Source: an uncultured Roseiflexus sp. (GTDB lineage: Bacteria; Chloroflexota; Chloroflexia; Chloroflexales; Roseiflexaceae). From it: 39,965 nucleotides of DNA. Numbering within the stretch: position 1 is the stretch's first letter; every line of letters starts with the position of its first letter. Positions 1-7,843 of the stretch are shown one piece after another. Position numbers and translations under genes: made by a program. Below the pieces are notes generated by a model. That model was not told where the DNA came from and ran no database searches. It saw nothing but the letters and a program-made list of their open reading frames with translations. Location: NCBI GenBank assembly GCA_937935075.1, contig CALGYB010000054.1, positions 1 to 39,965 of the forward strand, read 5' to 3'.

Positions 1-168
1 CTTGCCCCTTGCCTCTCACCTCTTGCCCCTTGCCTCTCACCTCTTGCCCCTTGCCTCTCACCTCTTGCCCCTTGCCTCTCACCTCTTGCCCCTTGCCTCT
101 CACCTCCTGCCCCTTGCCTCTCACCTCTTGCCCCTTGCCTCTCACCTCTTGCCCCTTGCCTCTCACCT
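1..168. repeat. 21-bp tandem minisatellite, 8 copies
   Basis: Eight head-to-tail copies of a 21-bp unit that starts CTTGCCCCTTGC and ends CTCTCACCT. All copies are identical except the sixth, which starts at 106 with CCTG instead of CTTG. The array begins at the window edge, so it may be longer. Because the unit is a multiple of three, it makes spurious open frames on the plus strand. It lies downstream of the kinase gene that ends at 248. Confidence 0.95.
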
Positions 169-189
169 CGTCCACACCCCGTGCGCGGG

Positions 190-212
190 GGGGTGCGCCA
201 GCGGCGCGCCCC
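190..212 (-). terminator. GC-rich hairpin downstream of the kinase gene
   Basis: An inverted repeat GGGGTGCGCC-AGC-GGCGCGCCCC gives a 10-bp stem with one wobble pair and a 3-nt loop, 36 bases after the kinase stop. No U-tract follows on the minus strand, so termination is only a guess. Confidence 0.3.
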
Positions 213-247
213 TACCTGCCACTGTCCCCCGTGCAACCTGCCCACCG

Positions 248-1066
248 TCAACGTCCCACGTCCGCCCGATACGGAATCGCTCCCGGTCCCACGCCTTCGA
301 CGCTGCGTGCGGCGATGCAGGCGGCGAAATGCGCGGCTTCGAGCGGATCGCCGGTTTCGTCGAGGCGCACGAGGAAGGCAGCGGCAAACACGTCACCGGC
401 GCCGGTCGGGTCGCGTTCGACTGCCGGGCAGGCGTCGATGGAATGCGGATGACCGTTGATGAAGAGGGTCGCCCCGGCAGCGCCGCGGGTCAGCGCAACG
501 AGCGGGCAGTAGCGCGCATAGGCGCGAGCGCGCGCTTCGTCGAAGCGCACATCTTCGATGCTCATCACCAGCACATCGATCCGCTCCAGTACACGTGGCG
601 ACGGATCCCATGGGCGGTAGGCGATCTGCGCAGGGAGCGGCGCATGCCAGGCGCGCATCATGCCCTGCGGCGTCATGCCGAGGAGCGCGTTGGGGAAGGC
701 TTCCGCCAGGCGTTCAGGCGTTTCCGCCAGGATTGGCGCAAGGTGCACAATGCGCGCCGACCGCCACGCCGGTGGAACATCATCGAGCGTCAACGCCCCA
801 GAGTCGGCGTGGAGGATCTGCACCCGTCCATGCGGCGTGTAGCGATTCTCAAAGATCGGCGCCTCAAGCGGCGGAGCGAACGCCACTGCAATATCATCAG
901 ACCAGTCGGGCGGGATGGCGGCGCGCGCCGACACCACCCCCACGCGGCGTCCCAGCCGATGGGCAGTCAGAGCCGCGTACAGCGCCGTCCCACCTGGCGC
1001 AAACGAGCCATCGGGCAGCAGGTCGCGGGTCATATGACCGATCAGGAGATAGTCAGGCGTCGTCAT
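248..1066 (-). CDS. PfkB/ribokinase-family carbohydrate kinase
   Basis: A 272-aa protein of the ribokinase superfamily, which transfers phosphate from ATP to a sugar or nucleoside hydroxyl. The N-terminal half has the substrate-site glycine motif (PGGTALYAALTAHRLGR). Near the C-terminus, DPTGAGDVFAAAF is the PfkB signature holding the anion-hole GAGD and the catalytic Asp. At 272 aa it is slightly shorter than typical members (about 300), which suggests a reduced lid. The ATG at 1066 is the only good start. It follows jag on the same strand, but a hairpin with a U-rich tract sits directly before the start, so expression may be separate from jag or attenuated. The substrate cannot be told from sequence. 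Confidence 0.85.
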   Translation of the reverse strand: MTTPDYLLIGHMTRDLLPDGSFAPGGTALYAALTAHRLGRRVGVVSARAAIPPDWSDDIAVAFAPPLEAPIFENRYTPHGRVQILHADSGALTLDDVPPAWRSARIVHLAPILAETPERLAEAFPNALLGMTPQGMMRAWHAPLPAQIAYRPWDPSPRVLERIDVLVMSIEDVRFDEARARAYARYCPLVALTRGAAGATLFINGHPHSIDACPAVERDPTGAGDVFAAAFLVRLDETGDPLEAAHFAACIAARSVEGVGPGAIPYRADVGR

Positions 1067-1070
1067 GGAT

Positions 1071-1119
1071 TAAAAGAAGAGGGAGCGGCGCAACCGGCGC
1101 AGCGCCGATTGTCGCTCCC
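1071..1119 (-). terminator. Strong hairpin with U-rich tract between jag and the kinase gene
   Basis: Read on the minus strand, GGGAGCG (1119-1113) pairs with CGCTCCC (1087-1081). An inner stem CGGCGC/GCGCCG lies inside, and TCTTCTTTTA (1080-1071) follows directly. This is the form of a factor-independent terminator. It ends only 4 bases before the kinase ATG, so it either ends the jag transcript or works as an attenuator in the kinase leader. Confidence 0.6.
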
Positions 1120-1142
1120 CCTAGTTTAGCGGTATACCGGCA

Positions 1143-1829
1143 TCATGATCGTTTTGCCGGATAGATCACAACCTTGCGGTTCTCACCTTCGCCGCTGCTC
1201 TCAGTATACACCGTCGGGTCAGAGCGCAGCGCCAGGTGCACGATGCGTCGTTCATAGGCGCCCATCGGTTCGAGCATCAACGGACGGCCGCTCTGGCGCA
1301 CTCGTTCCGCCATGCGGCGCGCCAGCCCTTCGAGCGACTCCTGGCGGCGCTGGCGATAATTCCCGACATCGACGACGATCTGCGGCCATTTTTGCACCCG
1401 GCGACTGACCAGGAGATTGACCATGAACTGGAGCGAACGCAGCGTTTCGCCGCGCCGTCCGATGAGCAGGCTCATCGCCTCTTCATCGGCGCCTTCGATG
1501 TGGAGCGTGATGGTTTCTTCGGGTTCGCCGCGCTGATCGGGAACCGAACTGATCACGGCGGTAACATAGGCATGGATATCCATGCGTTCGAGGATATCTT
1601 CCAGAATCTGGCGCGCAATCTGCTCGACGGGACCGGTTGCCGCCGCGCGCGGCGCCGGGATCTCGTCGGCCTCATCATCCACGACGGTGACGCGCACGAG
1701 CGCTTCATCGCCATTAGTGCCCGGCTCGAGCACTTCGATCGCCACCTCATCGCGATCTTTGCCAAGTTGTGCAAGGGCGAGACGAATTGCTTCCGCTACT
1801 GTGCGTGCACTGATCTCAATACTTTTCAT
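1143..1829 (-). CDS. jag: Jag/KhpB (SpoIIIJ-associated) KH-R3H RNA-binding protein
   Basis: A 228-aa cytoplasmic RNA-binding protein. It has a Jag-type N-terminal domain (about residues 1-50: MKSIEISARTVAEAI), a KH domain with the IGRRGETL loop near residue 125, and a C-terminal R3H domain with AYERRIVHLAL. Jag (KhpB) binds RNA and in many bacteria lies next to yidC, as here: yidC ends 79 bases upstream on the same strand. An ATG at 1853 is also in frame, but the start at 1829 (MKSIEIS) matches the family N-terminus. Stop is TGA or TAG class at 1143. Function is assigned from domain order and neighbourhood. Confidence 0.92.
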   Translation of the reverse strand: MKSIEISARTVAEAIRLALAQLGKDRDEVAIEVLEPGTNGDEALVRVTVVDDEADEIPAPRAAATGPVEQIARQILEDILERMDIHAYVTAVISSVPDQRGEPEETITLHIEGADEEAMSLLIGRRGETLRSLQFMVNLLVSRRVQKWPQIVVDVGNYRQRRQESLEGLARRMAERVRQSGRPLMLEPMGAYERRIVHLALRSDPTVYTESSGEGENRKVVIYPAKRS

Positions 1830-1907
1830 GGAGCCCCCAGTTGAGTACGGCATCCGCGCCGATGCGCCCTGGCGGAGATTGAGAGCCGGAACCTGCGACT
1901 CCCGCTC

Positions 1908-2927
1908 CTACCTGCGCGCCTTTCTGCGTCGCGGATTCATCTGCGACGCCACTCGCCGCACGTGCGCTGGCGTGGCGCTTTCAACAGGCGCAGCGCTTTC
2001 TGCCGATTGCGACTGTGACTCGACCGGCTCGCTGCGTGACTCGGTCAGCGGCCGGAGCGCCTCCCAAAAATCAATCTTGTGCGATGGCTCCTCAGGCGAA
2101 GCGGCGCTTCCACTGCTGACCGCCGACGCCGCTGTTTGCGCAGGCGGCGTGATCGGCGGAAGGAGACCGCCATCGGTCGGCAGGAACTTAAGGTAATTTG
2201 CCAGCGACCCCCAGCCGGAGATCACATACTGCTGAATAATCGACAGAATGCTGCCAACCACCCAGTAGAGCACGGCGCCGCTTGGGAAGATAAACCCGAT
2301 GTAGCCGAACACAATCGGCAGAATCAGCATCGACTGCATCATCGCCTTCTGCTGCGGGTCCTGTATGCGCGGCGTCGCCATCAGTTGCACGATCAACTGA
2401 AAGATCACCGACAGGATAGGCAGGATATAGTACGGGTCGGTCTTCCCCAAATCCGGCAGCCAGAGGAAACTGCCCGCCAACTGCGGCTGCCCCAATGTCG
2501 CCGTTGCGGCGCTGAACGGAATGCCCTGCTCACTGAGCACGCGCAGCATCGCACTGCCAGCGTGTTCCGCGGGTGACACGCGCGTCAGATTGATCACCGC
2601 CTGGTAGATGCCGAAGAAGATCGGGAGTTGCAGCAGCATCGGCAGACATCCGCCGACCGGGTTGACCTTGTATTCGCGGTAGAGACGCATCGTCTCTTCC
2701 TGAAGTTTCTGCGGGTCCTTGCCGTATTTGCGCTGCAGTTCCTTCATATGCGGCTGAAGTTCCTGCATCTTGCGCGACGACTGGAGGGATTTGATCGTCA
2801 GCGGCAGAATAAACAGGCGTGCAACGATTGTGAACAGAATAATGGCAAGGCCGCCGCTGCCCGTCCACGCATAGAAGGTCAGCAACACTTGCTGGAGGAA
2901 CTCCACGAAAGCAAGCCAGACTGGCAT
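1908..2927 (-). CDS. yidC: YidC/Oxa1/SpoIIIJ membrane protein insertase
   Basis: A 339-aa inner-membrane insertase that helps membrane proteins fold and enter the bilayer, with or without SecYEG. It is the short Gram-positive-like form with no large periplasmic domain. The first transmembrane helix has an Arg in IVARLFILPL, the position of the groove Arg needed by YidC. Next come the charged cytoplasmic hairpin (MQELQPHMKELQRKYG) and the core motif NPVGGCLPMLLQLPIF. After the last helices there is a Ser/Ala/Pro-rich tail ending in a basic cluster (RRRKARR) that could bind ribosomes. AAGGA lies upstream of the ATG. A promoter in the gap to rnpA suggests yidC-jag can be transcribed without rpmH-rnpA. 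Confidence 0.95.
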   Translation of the reverse strand: MPVWLAFVEFLQQVLLTFYAWTGSGGLAIILFTIVARLFILPLTIKSLQSSRKMQELQPHMKELQRKYGKDPQKLQEETMRLYREYKVNPVGGCLPMLLQLPIFFGIYQAVINLTRVSPAEHAGSAMLRVLSEQGIPFSAATATLGQPQLAGSFLWLPDLGKTDPYYILPILSVIFQLIVQLMATPRIQDPQQKAMMQSMLILPIVFGYIGFIFPSGAVLYWVVGSILSIIQQYVISGWGSLANYLKFLPTDGGLLPPITPPAQTAASAVSSGSAASPEEPSHKIDFWEALRPLTESRSEPVESQSQSAESAAPVESATPAHVRRVASQMNPRRRKARR

Positions 2928-2967
2928 AACAGCATGTCCTTGTTACTCACAACACACAGCGTGTGTA

Positions 2968-2996
2968 TTCTAGCGCATTTTTGCTCATCTGTCAGG
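2968..2996 (-). promoter_or_regulatory. Sigma-70-type promoter for yidC-jag
   Basis: On the minus strand, CTGACA (2996-2991), 17 bases, then TAGAAT (2973-2968): each hexamer has one mismatch to consensus. A 6-bp hairpin ACACAC-GCT-GTGTGT (2953-2967) follows in the leader, and the yidC start is about 40 bases downstream. Confidence 0.6.
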
Positions 2997-3002
2997 TGCT
3001 GA

Positions 3003-3380
3003 TCACTGATGCTCCGTGTTGTCGGACGGTTTGTTCACCGACTCGTGCACCACGCCGGCGCGCTGCACCAATTGCAGCACCAGCGCCTGGAGTTGTGGAA
3101 ACGCGATCGTTGCCAGCGCCGGTGAGCGCGCAATAAAGACCATGTCCCAGCCGGGTTCGATCTGTGGATACAGCAGACGCACCGCTTCGCGCACACGGCG
3201 GCGGATGCGATTGCGCACAACTGCGCCGCCCAACCGTTTGGCGACGATGAATCCACACCGTGAAACCCGGCGTCGGTTGGGGGCGGCGTTGAGCATCAGC
3301 ATCCCCACATCCCAGGTTCGACCATCACGGCGTACCCGCTGATACTGTTCAGGCGTGCGAAGGCGGTAAGCGCGTTTCAT
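3003..3380 (-). CDS. rnpA: Ribonuclease P protein component
   Basis: A 125-aa basic protein that assists the RNase P RNA in cutting tRNA 5' leaders. The family motif is clear: RLGGAVVRNRIRRRVREAVR (the RNR-type helix that contacts RNA), preceded by SRCGFIVAKRLG. I chose ATG 3380 (MKRAYRLRTPEQY) because it matches the family N-terminus and length (110-130 aa). In-frame ATGs at 3419 and 3479 exist. The 3479 start would overlap the end of rpmH by 35 bases, a type of arrangement known from Thermus. None of the three starts has a strong Shine-Dalgarno, so translation may be coupled to rpmH. Confidence 0.9.
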   Translation of the reverse strand: MKRAYRLRTPEQYQRVRRDGRTWDVGMLMLNAAPNRRRVSRCGFIVAKRLGGAVVRNRIRRRVREAVRLLYPQIEPGWDMVFIARSPALATIAFPQLQALVLQLVQRAGVVHESVNKPSDNTEHQ

Positions 3381-3444
3381 CGCAGGCTGTGGGCGAAGTA
3401 TTCGGAGAGTCGAGTTCATGCCCGACGCCCACAGATCGGCAAGA

Positions 3445-3618
3445 TTACCGATGCCCGCGACGGACCTGACGACGCTCATCGCTAACGGTCAAGCGGTAGC
3501 GCCCCTGGAGACGCCGGCGGCGCAAGACTGCGCGACCATCTTTGGTTGCCATACGCGCCAGAAATCCGTGCTTACGGCGACGCGGAATACGTTTGGGTTG
3601 CCATGTTCGCTTGGGCAT
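3445..3618 (-). CDS. rpmH: Ribosomal protein L34 (bL34)
   Basis: A 57-aa, very basic protein of the large ribosomal subunit. It starts [19 protein letters not shown], the near-invariant L34 N-terminus, and continues with [15 protein letters not shown] and GRYRLTVS. Usual bacterial length is 44-50 aa; here about nine extra residues ([11 protein letters not shown]) extend the C-terminus towards rnpA. ATG at 3618; stop TAA at 3447-3445. The rpmH-rnpA order is the common bacterial one, but dnaA, often next to rpmH, is not in this window. A consensus promoter lies about 245 bases upstream with a structured leader in between. Confidence 0.95.
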   Translation of the reverse strand: MPKRTWQPKRIPRRRKHGFLARMATKDGRAVLRRRRLQGRYRLTVSDERRQVRRGHR

Positions 3619-3863
3619 TGGCGCCAACCTCACAACATCATACAAGCTGGACTCTCGTGGAGGTCGCGCACCGTCCCGCCATCCGCATTCCGCCTTGCGA
3701 CCGAAGCCGCAGCCATGGGATGCAACGCCCGCCTGTGCGGACCAGCGGTTCCACTGCTTACCGCCATACGAGGATCCAGCGTTTCGATTTCCTTTACAAC
3801 ACCGCAAACGCTGGAATGCGGCGCAACGTTCGACCGGCGCGGCAATGCCGCGCCGGTTCGAGA
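3619..3863 (-). promoter_or_regulatory. Long structured 5' leader of rpmH-rnpA
   Basis: About 240 nt between the predicted transcription start and rpmH with no convincing ORF. On the minus strand it begins with a 10-bp perfect hairpin ACCGGCGCGG-CATTG-CCGCGCCGGT (3857-3833) almost at +1. Then comes a 9-bp stem CCAGCGTTT/AAACGCTGG with a 21-nt loop (3814-3776), then a UUCG-capped hairpin TGCGGC-TTCG-GTCGCA (3711-3696). I could not match it to RNase P RNA, SRP RNA, tmRNA or a known riboswitch. It may be an L34 autoregulatory leader or a processed small RNA. Confidence 0.5.
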
Positions 3864-3893
3864 ATTATACCCGCTCTGAAAGCGATGTGTCAA
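3864..3893 (-). promoter_or_regulatory. Full-consensus sigma-70 promoter for rpmH-rnpA
   Basis: On the minus strand, TTGACA (3893-3888), 18 bases, TATAAT (3869-3864). Both hexamers are perfect. The promoter sits a few bases after the S1-protein stop codon at 3899, so rpmH transcription is probably independent of the upstream gene. Confidence 0.8.
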
Positions 3894-3898
3894 GAATC

Positions 3899-5512
3899 TT
3901 AATCGTCGTCCAGTTGCTGAAGGGTGCGACGGATAGCATCGCGCTGACGGCGGAGGTTCCGGTCTTCCGCGTCGTCGTCATCGTCCTGGCGGCGGCGGCG
4001 CTCGTTGCGCCGGGATCCGCCGAATTTCGACACCAGATCTTCGATGGTGGCATTCCCGCCGAAATCGTCGTCTGCCGGGGTGTACACGTCACTCGCCCGC
4101 TCACGGCGCGGCGGGCGTTCCTCGCGCGGCGGGCGCCCCTCGCTCCGCGCTCGCTCGACCCGCGGGCGTTCTTCCCGCGCCCGTTCTTCGCGCGGACGCT
4201 CCTCGCGCGGCGGCGGTTCGCGCGGCGTGTCTTCCAACCGCAGGCTCAGACTGATCCGTTTGCTCTGCGGATCGACATCGATCACCCGCACCTGCACCTT
4301 ATCGCCGACCTTGACGGCATCTTCGACCCGCGCCACGCGCGTGTTCGACAACTCAGAAATGTGCACCAATCCATCGCGCCCGACGCCGATATCAACGAAC
4401 GCGCCAAACGGCGCCAGGCCGCTGATCGTGCCTTCAAGAATCTGCCCCTTCTCCAGTTGCTGCCATTTTTGCCCGCGCTGCGCCCGTCGCAGGCTCAGAC
4501 TGATGCGCGCCCCTTCCGCATCAACTTCCAGAACCTTGAAGGTGTAGGTCTGACCGACCTGCACGACATCTTCCGCCTTTTCGACACGCCCTTCCGCCAG
4601 TTCCGACACGTGCACCAGCCCATCTTTGCCGACGCCAATATCGACGAACACGCCAAAGGGCGCCAGCCCGGTCACTGTTCCTTCAACATTATCGCCGACA
4701 CGCAGCGCCGCCAGTTTTTCGTAATCCACGTCGGGCTTCTTCTTGCCACGACCGCCGCGCGGTTCTGTGCTGCGCTCCCTTGTGCGCATTGTCAGGCTAA
4801 TCCGCCGGCCATCGGGTTCGACGCTTTTCACCCGCACCTTTACCGTATCACCGATCTTCACCAGATCGCTTGGCGATTCGATCCGGGTATCGCTCATCTC
4901 CGAAATGTGCACCAGACCGTCGCGCCCGACGCCAATATCGACGAAGATGCCGTACAGCGCAATTGAGGTGACTCGCCCTTCGAGTTCCATACCGGGCGCC
5001 AGGTCTTTCACCCGGCGCGGGCGTCCGGCGGGTTCATCGGCGGGCGCCTGATAACTCGCAGCCTCGGCAGGCGCGCTGTCGGCGCTTTCTGTCGCCGGCG
5101 TTGCAGCGGCGGGCGCCAGCGTTTCCGCCGTGTCTTCGGCGCTTTCGGTTGCCGGCGTTTCAGCGGCAGGCGCCGCGTCGTCTGCCGCTGCAACACCCGC
5201 CGCACTATCAGCGCTCGTGGTCGTCAGCGTTTCAGCAGCAGGCGCCGCATCGTCTGTTGAGGCGGCAGCCACTGCCTCTATCGCTCCATCGGCGGCAGGG
5301 ACCGGTTCGGCGTTATCGCCGCCCTCAGACGACGCAACCATACTCACATCTGCCGTCTCTCCCGCCCCAGCGCCATCCGGCGCTTCCGCCGCCGGGGGAG
5401 ATTCTATCGACGGCTGCTGAGTGTCCGCTTCCGCCACTGCCACACCTTTTGTAGCCAGCGAGTCGCTCAGCAGTTCATTCCGCTCTTCGACGGGACGCTC
5501 CTGATCGGTCAT
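3899..5512 (-). CDS. S1-domain RNA-binding protein with three S1 repeats
   Basis: A 537-aa protein with an Ala/Glu/Thr-rich, low-complexity acidic N-terminus (about residues 1-160, with imperfect repeats around AAPAAET and TPATES). Three S1/OB-fold domains follow at about 170-240, 262-333 and 347-420, each with a GIFVDIGVGRDGLVHISE-like core. An Arg/Glu/Pro-rich linker (PREERPREER type) and an acidic, basic-mixed tail close it. S1 repeats bind single-stranded RNA; it resembles ribosomal protein S1 or polynucleotide-binding S1 proteins but is not a standard rpsA. An in-frame TTG at 5518 exists, but AGGAGGA at 5528-5522 lies 9 bases from the ATG at 5512 and only 3 from the TTG, so ATG 5512 is the start. 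Confidence 0.88.
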   Translation of the reverse strand: MTDQERPVEERNELLSDSLATKGVAVAEADTQQPSIESPPAAEAPDGAGAGETADVSMVASSEGGDNAEPVPAADGAIEAVAAASTDDAAPAAETLTTTSADSAAGVAAADDAAPAAETPATESAEDTAETLAPAAATPATESADSAPAEAASYQAPADEPAGRPRRVKDLAPGMELEGRVTSIALYGIFVDIGVGRDGLVHISEMSDTRIESPSDLVKIGDTVKVRVKSVEPDGRRISLTMRTRERSTEPRGGRGKKKPDVDYEKLAALRVGDNVEGTVTGLAPFGVFVDIGVGKDGLVHVSELAEGRVEKAEDVVQVGQTYTFKVLEVDAEGARISLSLRRAQRGQKWQQLEKGQILEGTISGLAPFGAFVDIGVGRDGLVHISELSNTRVARVEDAVKVGDKVQVRVIDVDPQSKRISLSLRLEDTPREPPPREERPREERAREERPRVERARSEGRPPREERPPRRERASDVYTPADDDFGGNATIEDLVSKFGGSRRNERRRRQDDDDDAEDRNLRRQRDAIRRTLQQLDDD

Positions 5513-5560
5513 GACCAACCGTCCTCCTGGTTTAGTTACCTGTACTTTTGCCTATCATAA

Positions 5561-5580
5561 CCGCACACTAGCGTGTGCGG
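5561..5580. other. Perfect hairpin over the chlD-like stop codon
   Basis: CCGCACAC-TAGC-GTGTGCGG: 8-bp stem, 4-nt loop. It includes the TAG stop of the VWA gene. No U-run follows on the minus strand, so it may be a weak terminator or an mRNA 3'-end stabiliser. Confidence 0.45.
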
Positions 5581-6557
5581 TCGCGTAACTCTGCGCGTAC
5601 CAGATCGGCGAGCCCGCGCTCCTGAACATCTTCGATGCGGTAGTAGCTTCCCTTCAGATGGTGCGCCAGTTGCCGCGCCAGACCGCGTTCGAAGATCGGG
5701 TGTTCAGTATCGATCACCACCGCCGGTATCGATTGCGCTGCAATAAAATCAGCCAGTGCATAACTTTCCGCCTGCGGCGGCAGATCGCTCATCGAGACAT
5801 TCGCCTGTCCGTCGGTGAGCAACACCAGCAGCGGCATCACTTCCGGGTCCTGGCGACGTGCGCGTTCGAGCACTTCATACCCCAGCAACAGGCCGCGTGA
5901 GAGCGGCGTTTTACCGCCGGTCGGCATCTGTTGCAACTGCCGTTGCGCCAGTTCAACGCTGTTAGTCAACGGCAACAGCAGCGTCGCATAATCACGCTGG
6001 AACGACACAAGCCCCACCCGGTCGCGGCGCTGATACGCATCGCGCAAGAGCGAGAGCACCGCCGCTTTGGTGGCGCGCATGCGCTCTTCGGCAGCCATGC
6101 TCCAGCTGGCATCGACCACGAAGCAGACTGCGTTGCGCGTTTTACGCACCCGCACCTTCTGGCGCAGGTCGCTGCGGCGCACAATCACCCGTCGTTTTCT
6201 ATCGTCATCGCCATGCTCTGCGCGACGACGGATCTGCTGTGGCGCCGCCTGGCGCAGGGTGGCGTCCAGCGCCAGATCGGTGATTCGCTCCGCCGGGCGG
6301 CTGGTGATGTAACGCCCCTGTTTCCGTGTTGTACGGGTGCGACTGCGTCTGCCTGGCGCCCGACGCTGCAAGCGATCGCGCGCGCCTTCGATCTTCTGCG
6401 GGCGGAAGGCGGGATCGCTCATGAACGTTGTGCCGCCCTGCGTTTTATCACCGCTGCTGGATGCCGCGTCGGCTTCGGTTGCCGCGTGCGCCGATGGCGG
6501 CGGCGCATCACCTTCCTCGCTGCTGCGCCGTTCGCCATCTGGCTGCCCGGCGGTCAC
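5568..6557 (-). CDS. chlD: VWA-domain (ChlD/BchD C-terminal-like) chelatase subunit
   Basis: As an independent ORF, 329 aa from GTG 6557. The first 130 residues are charged linker (Ser/Ala/Asp-rich, then Arg-rich). The C-terminal half is a von Willebrand A domain with a complete MIDAS: DASWSM, the Thr in [12 protein letters not shown], and [10 protein letters not shown]. This matches the C-terminus of Mg-chelatase D and related cobalt-chelatase subunits, which dock the AAA+ motor on the large ChlH/CobN subunit. The GTG overlaps the TGA of the upstream AAA+ gene (GTGA). It is in the -1 frame relative to that gene and has no N-terminal AAA module. A -1 slip at the A9 run would instead yield one 693-aa ChlI-linker-VWA protein. 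An ATG at 6422 is another possible start. Confidence 0.85.
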   Translation of the reverse strand: MTAGQPDGERRSSEEGDAPPPSAHAATEADAASSSGDKTQGGTTFMSDPAFRPQKIEGARDRLQRRAPGRRSRTRTTRKQGRYITSRPAERITDLALDATLRQAAPQQIRRRAEHGDDDRKRRVIVRRSDLRQKVRVRKTRNAVCFVVDASWSMAAEERMRATKAAVLSLLRDAYQRRDRVGLVSFQRDYATLLLPLTNSVELAQRQLQQMPTGGKTPLSRGLLLGYEVLERARRQDPEVMPLLVLLTDGQANVSMSDLPPQAESYALADFIAAQSIPAVVIDTEHPIFERGLARQLAHHLKGSYYRIEDVQERGLADLVRAELRDRTR

Positions 6558-6575
6558 GCCGTCAACTTTTTTTTT
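6548..6575 (-). promoter_or_regulatory. Candidate -1 programmed frameshift signal
   Basis: On the minus strand, nine A's (6575-6567) then G are read as GTA AAA AAA AAG, giving the in-frame slippery heptamer A AAA AAG (6572-6566). After a 4-nt spacer comes a 5-bp hairpin CGGCG-TGAC-CGCCG (6561-6548). The zero frame ends at TGA 6556-6554. The -1 frame is open and enters the VWA gene. Confidence 0.7.
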
Positions 6576-7648
6576 ACGTGCTCGGCGGATGGCGACGCAT
6601 CATCGCCAATCTCACCCTTGACGCGCTCCAGAATCTGCCCGACGCGCGCTTCGTCGAGTCTGACCTCGGTGAACGGCTGGCGGCGCATCCGATGGGGCAA
6701 CGCCAATTCCGCCGCCAGGCGAATATCTTCCACCGTCAGGCGTGTGCGCCCCGACCAGGCGGCATGGGTGCGCGCCGTTTCGAGGATGGCGAGATCGGCG
6801 CGATGCCCATCGACCCCCAATTCGAGCGCCAGCCCTGCCACTGCGGCCATATCGCCGCGCGAAATCGTCACAGCCGGCAGCAGCGCGCGCGCCGCGATAA
6901 TGCGTTGCGCCAGCGCCTCTTCTTCCTGCTGCCACTGCGCTACGAACGCATCCGGATCGCTCTCGTACGCCAGACGCCGCTCAATGACCTCCACCCGCCC
7001 GGCAACATCGGTCAACCCGCTGATCTCGACCACCAGCCCGAAACGATCCAGCAGTTGCGGACGCAATTCGCCCTCTTCCGGGTTCATGGTGCCGACCAGA
7101 ATGAACCGCGCCGGATGCGAAACGCTGATCCCCTCGCGCTCGACCGTATTGACCCCCATCGCCGCCGCGTCAAGCAGCACATCGACCAGGTGATCATCGA
7201 GCAGGTTCACCTCGTCTACATAGAGCAAACCGCGATTCGCCTGCGCCAGCAACCCCGGCTCGAAGCGGCGCTGCCCCTCGGTCAGCGCGTGTTCGAGATC
7301 GAGCGAGCCGACGACCCGATCTTCCGATGCCGCAACCGGCAGCTCGACCAGGCGAGTCGATCGTTCTTCGACCGGCAACTCCTCGCCACGACGCAGCCGC
7401 GCCACACACGTCGCGCACATCATTGCCGGACGATCAGGCGGGCAGCTATAGGGGCAATCGGCGACGACCGTAATATGTGGCAGGAGCCGGGCAAGCCCGC
7501 GTACTGCGGTTGATTTGGCAGTCCCCTTCTCGCCGCGGATCAACACGCCGCCGATGCGTGGATTGATCGCATTCAGGATCAGGGCGCGCTTGAGGCGTTC
7601 CTGCCCGACCAGCGCGCTGAATGGGTAGATTGGTCGCTCTGATGGCAT
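6554..7648 (-). CDS. chlI: AAA+ ATPase, Mg/Co-chelatase I (ChlI/BchI-like) subunit
   Basis: A 364-aa AAA+ ATPase. Walker A is [18 protein letters not shown], Walker B is [20 protein letters not shown], and [20 protein letters not shown] holds sensor 1 and the arginine-finger region. A cysteine cluster [17 protein letters not shown] sits between them, as in chelatase I/D N-termini. The motor remodels a VWA-type D subunit for metal insertion into a tetrapyrrole (Mg for bacteriochlorophyll or Co for cobalamin). I chose ATG 7648 ([20 protein letters not shown]) because upstream codons are unlike the family. The gene ends in KKKLTA at an A9 run and overlaps the VWA ORF by 4 nt. No large subunit (bchH or cobN) lies in the window, so the metal is unknown. 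Confidence 0.9.
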   Translation of the reverse strand: MPSERPIYPFSALVGQERLKRALILNAINPRIGGVLIRGEKGTAKSTAVRGLARLLPHITVVADCPYSCPPDRPAMMCATCVARLRRGEELPVEERSTRLVELPVAASEDRVVGSLDLEHALTEGQRRFEPGLLAQANRGLLYVDEVNLLDDHLVDVLLDAAAMGVNTVEREGISVSHPARFILVGTMNPEEGELRPQLLDRFGLVVEISGLTDVAGRVEVIERRLAYESDPDAFVAQWQQEEEALAQRIIAARALLPAVTISRGDMAAVAGLALELGVDGHRADLAILETARTHAAWSGRTRLTVEDIRLAAELALPHRMRRQPFTEVRLDEARVGQILERVKGEIGDDASPSAEHVKKKLTA

Positions 7649-7676
7649 TCGCTCTCTGACGCTTACGCAACACAAC

Positions 7677-7705
7677 GCGCTTCCGGTCATGACAGACCGA
7701 AGCGC
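7677..7705 (-). promoter_or_regulatory. Stem-loop in the leader of the chelatase genes
   Basis: Inverted repeat GCGCTTCCGGTC (7677-7688) against GACCGAAGCGC (7695-7705), with one bulged base and a 6-nt loop. It lies about 30 bases upstream of the chlI-like start. I looked for cobalamin-riboswitch conserved boxes here and did not see them. Confidence 0.4.
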
Positions 7706-7843
7706 TGCGTTTGGGTTTTGTCTTGACGGATTATTGCACGACCAGCGGTAATGATTCTGTGTCATGTACCGGACGCGGTCATTGTCGCACAAAGGAGAGC
7801 AAAAGTCAAACGCTCCAAACCATCCGAAGCATCGCTCGTGATT

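Noticed and set aside
1-168. CRISPR array
   Set aside because: Units are contiguous 21-mers with no unique spacers.
3085-3175. DnaA boxes / oriC near rpmH-rnpA
   Set aside because: Only one near-match (TGTGGATAC, inside rnpA) and no dnaA; no AT-rich unwinding region.
3619-3863. RNase P RNA, SRP RNA or tmRNA in the rpmH leader
   Set aside because: The conserved RNase P core, the SRP GGAAG loop and tmRNA ends are not seen.
3542-4966. 474-aa plus-strand ORF
   Set aside because: It is the antisense shadow of rpmH, its leader and the S1 gene; composition is Arg/Pro/His-rich with no domain.
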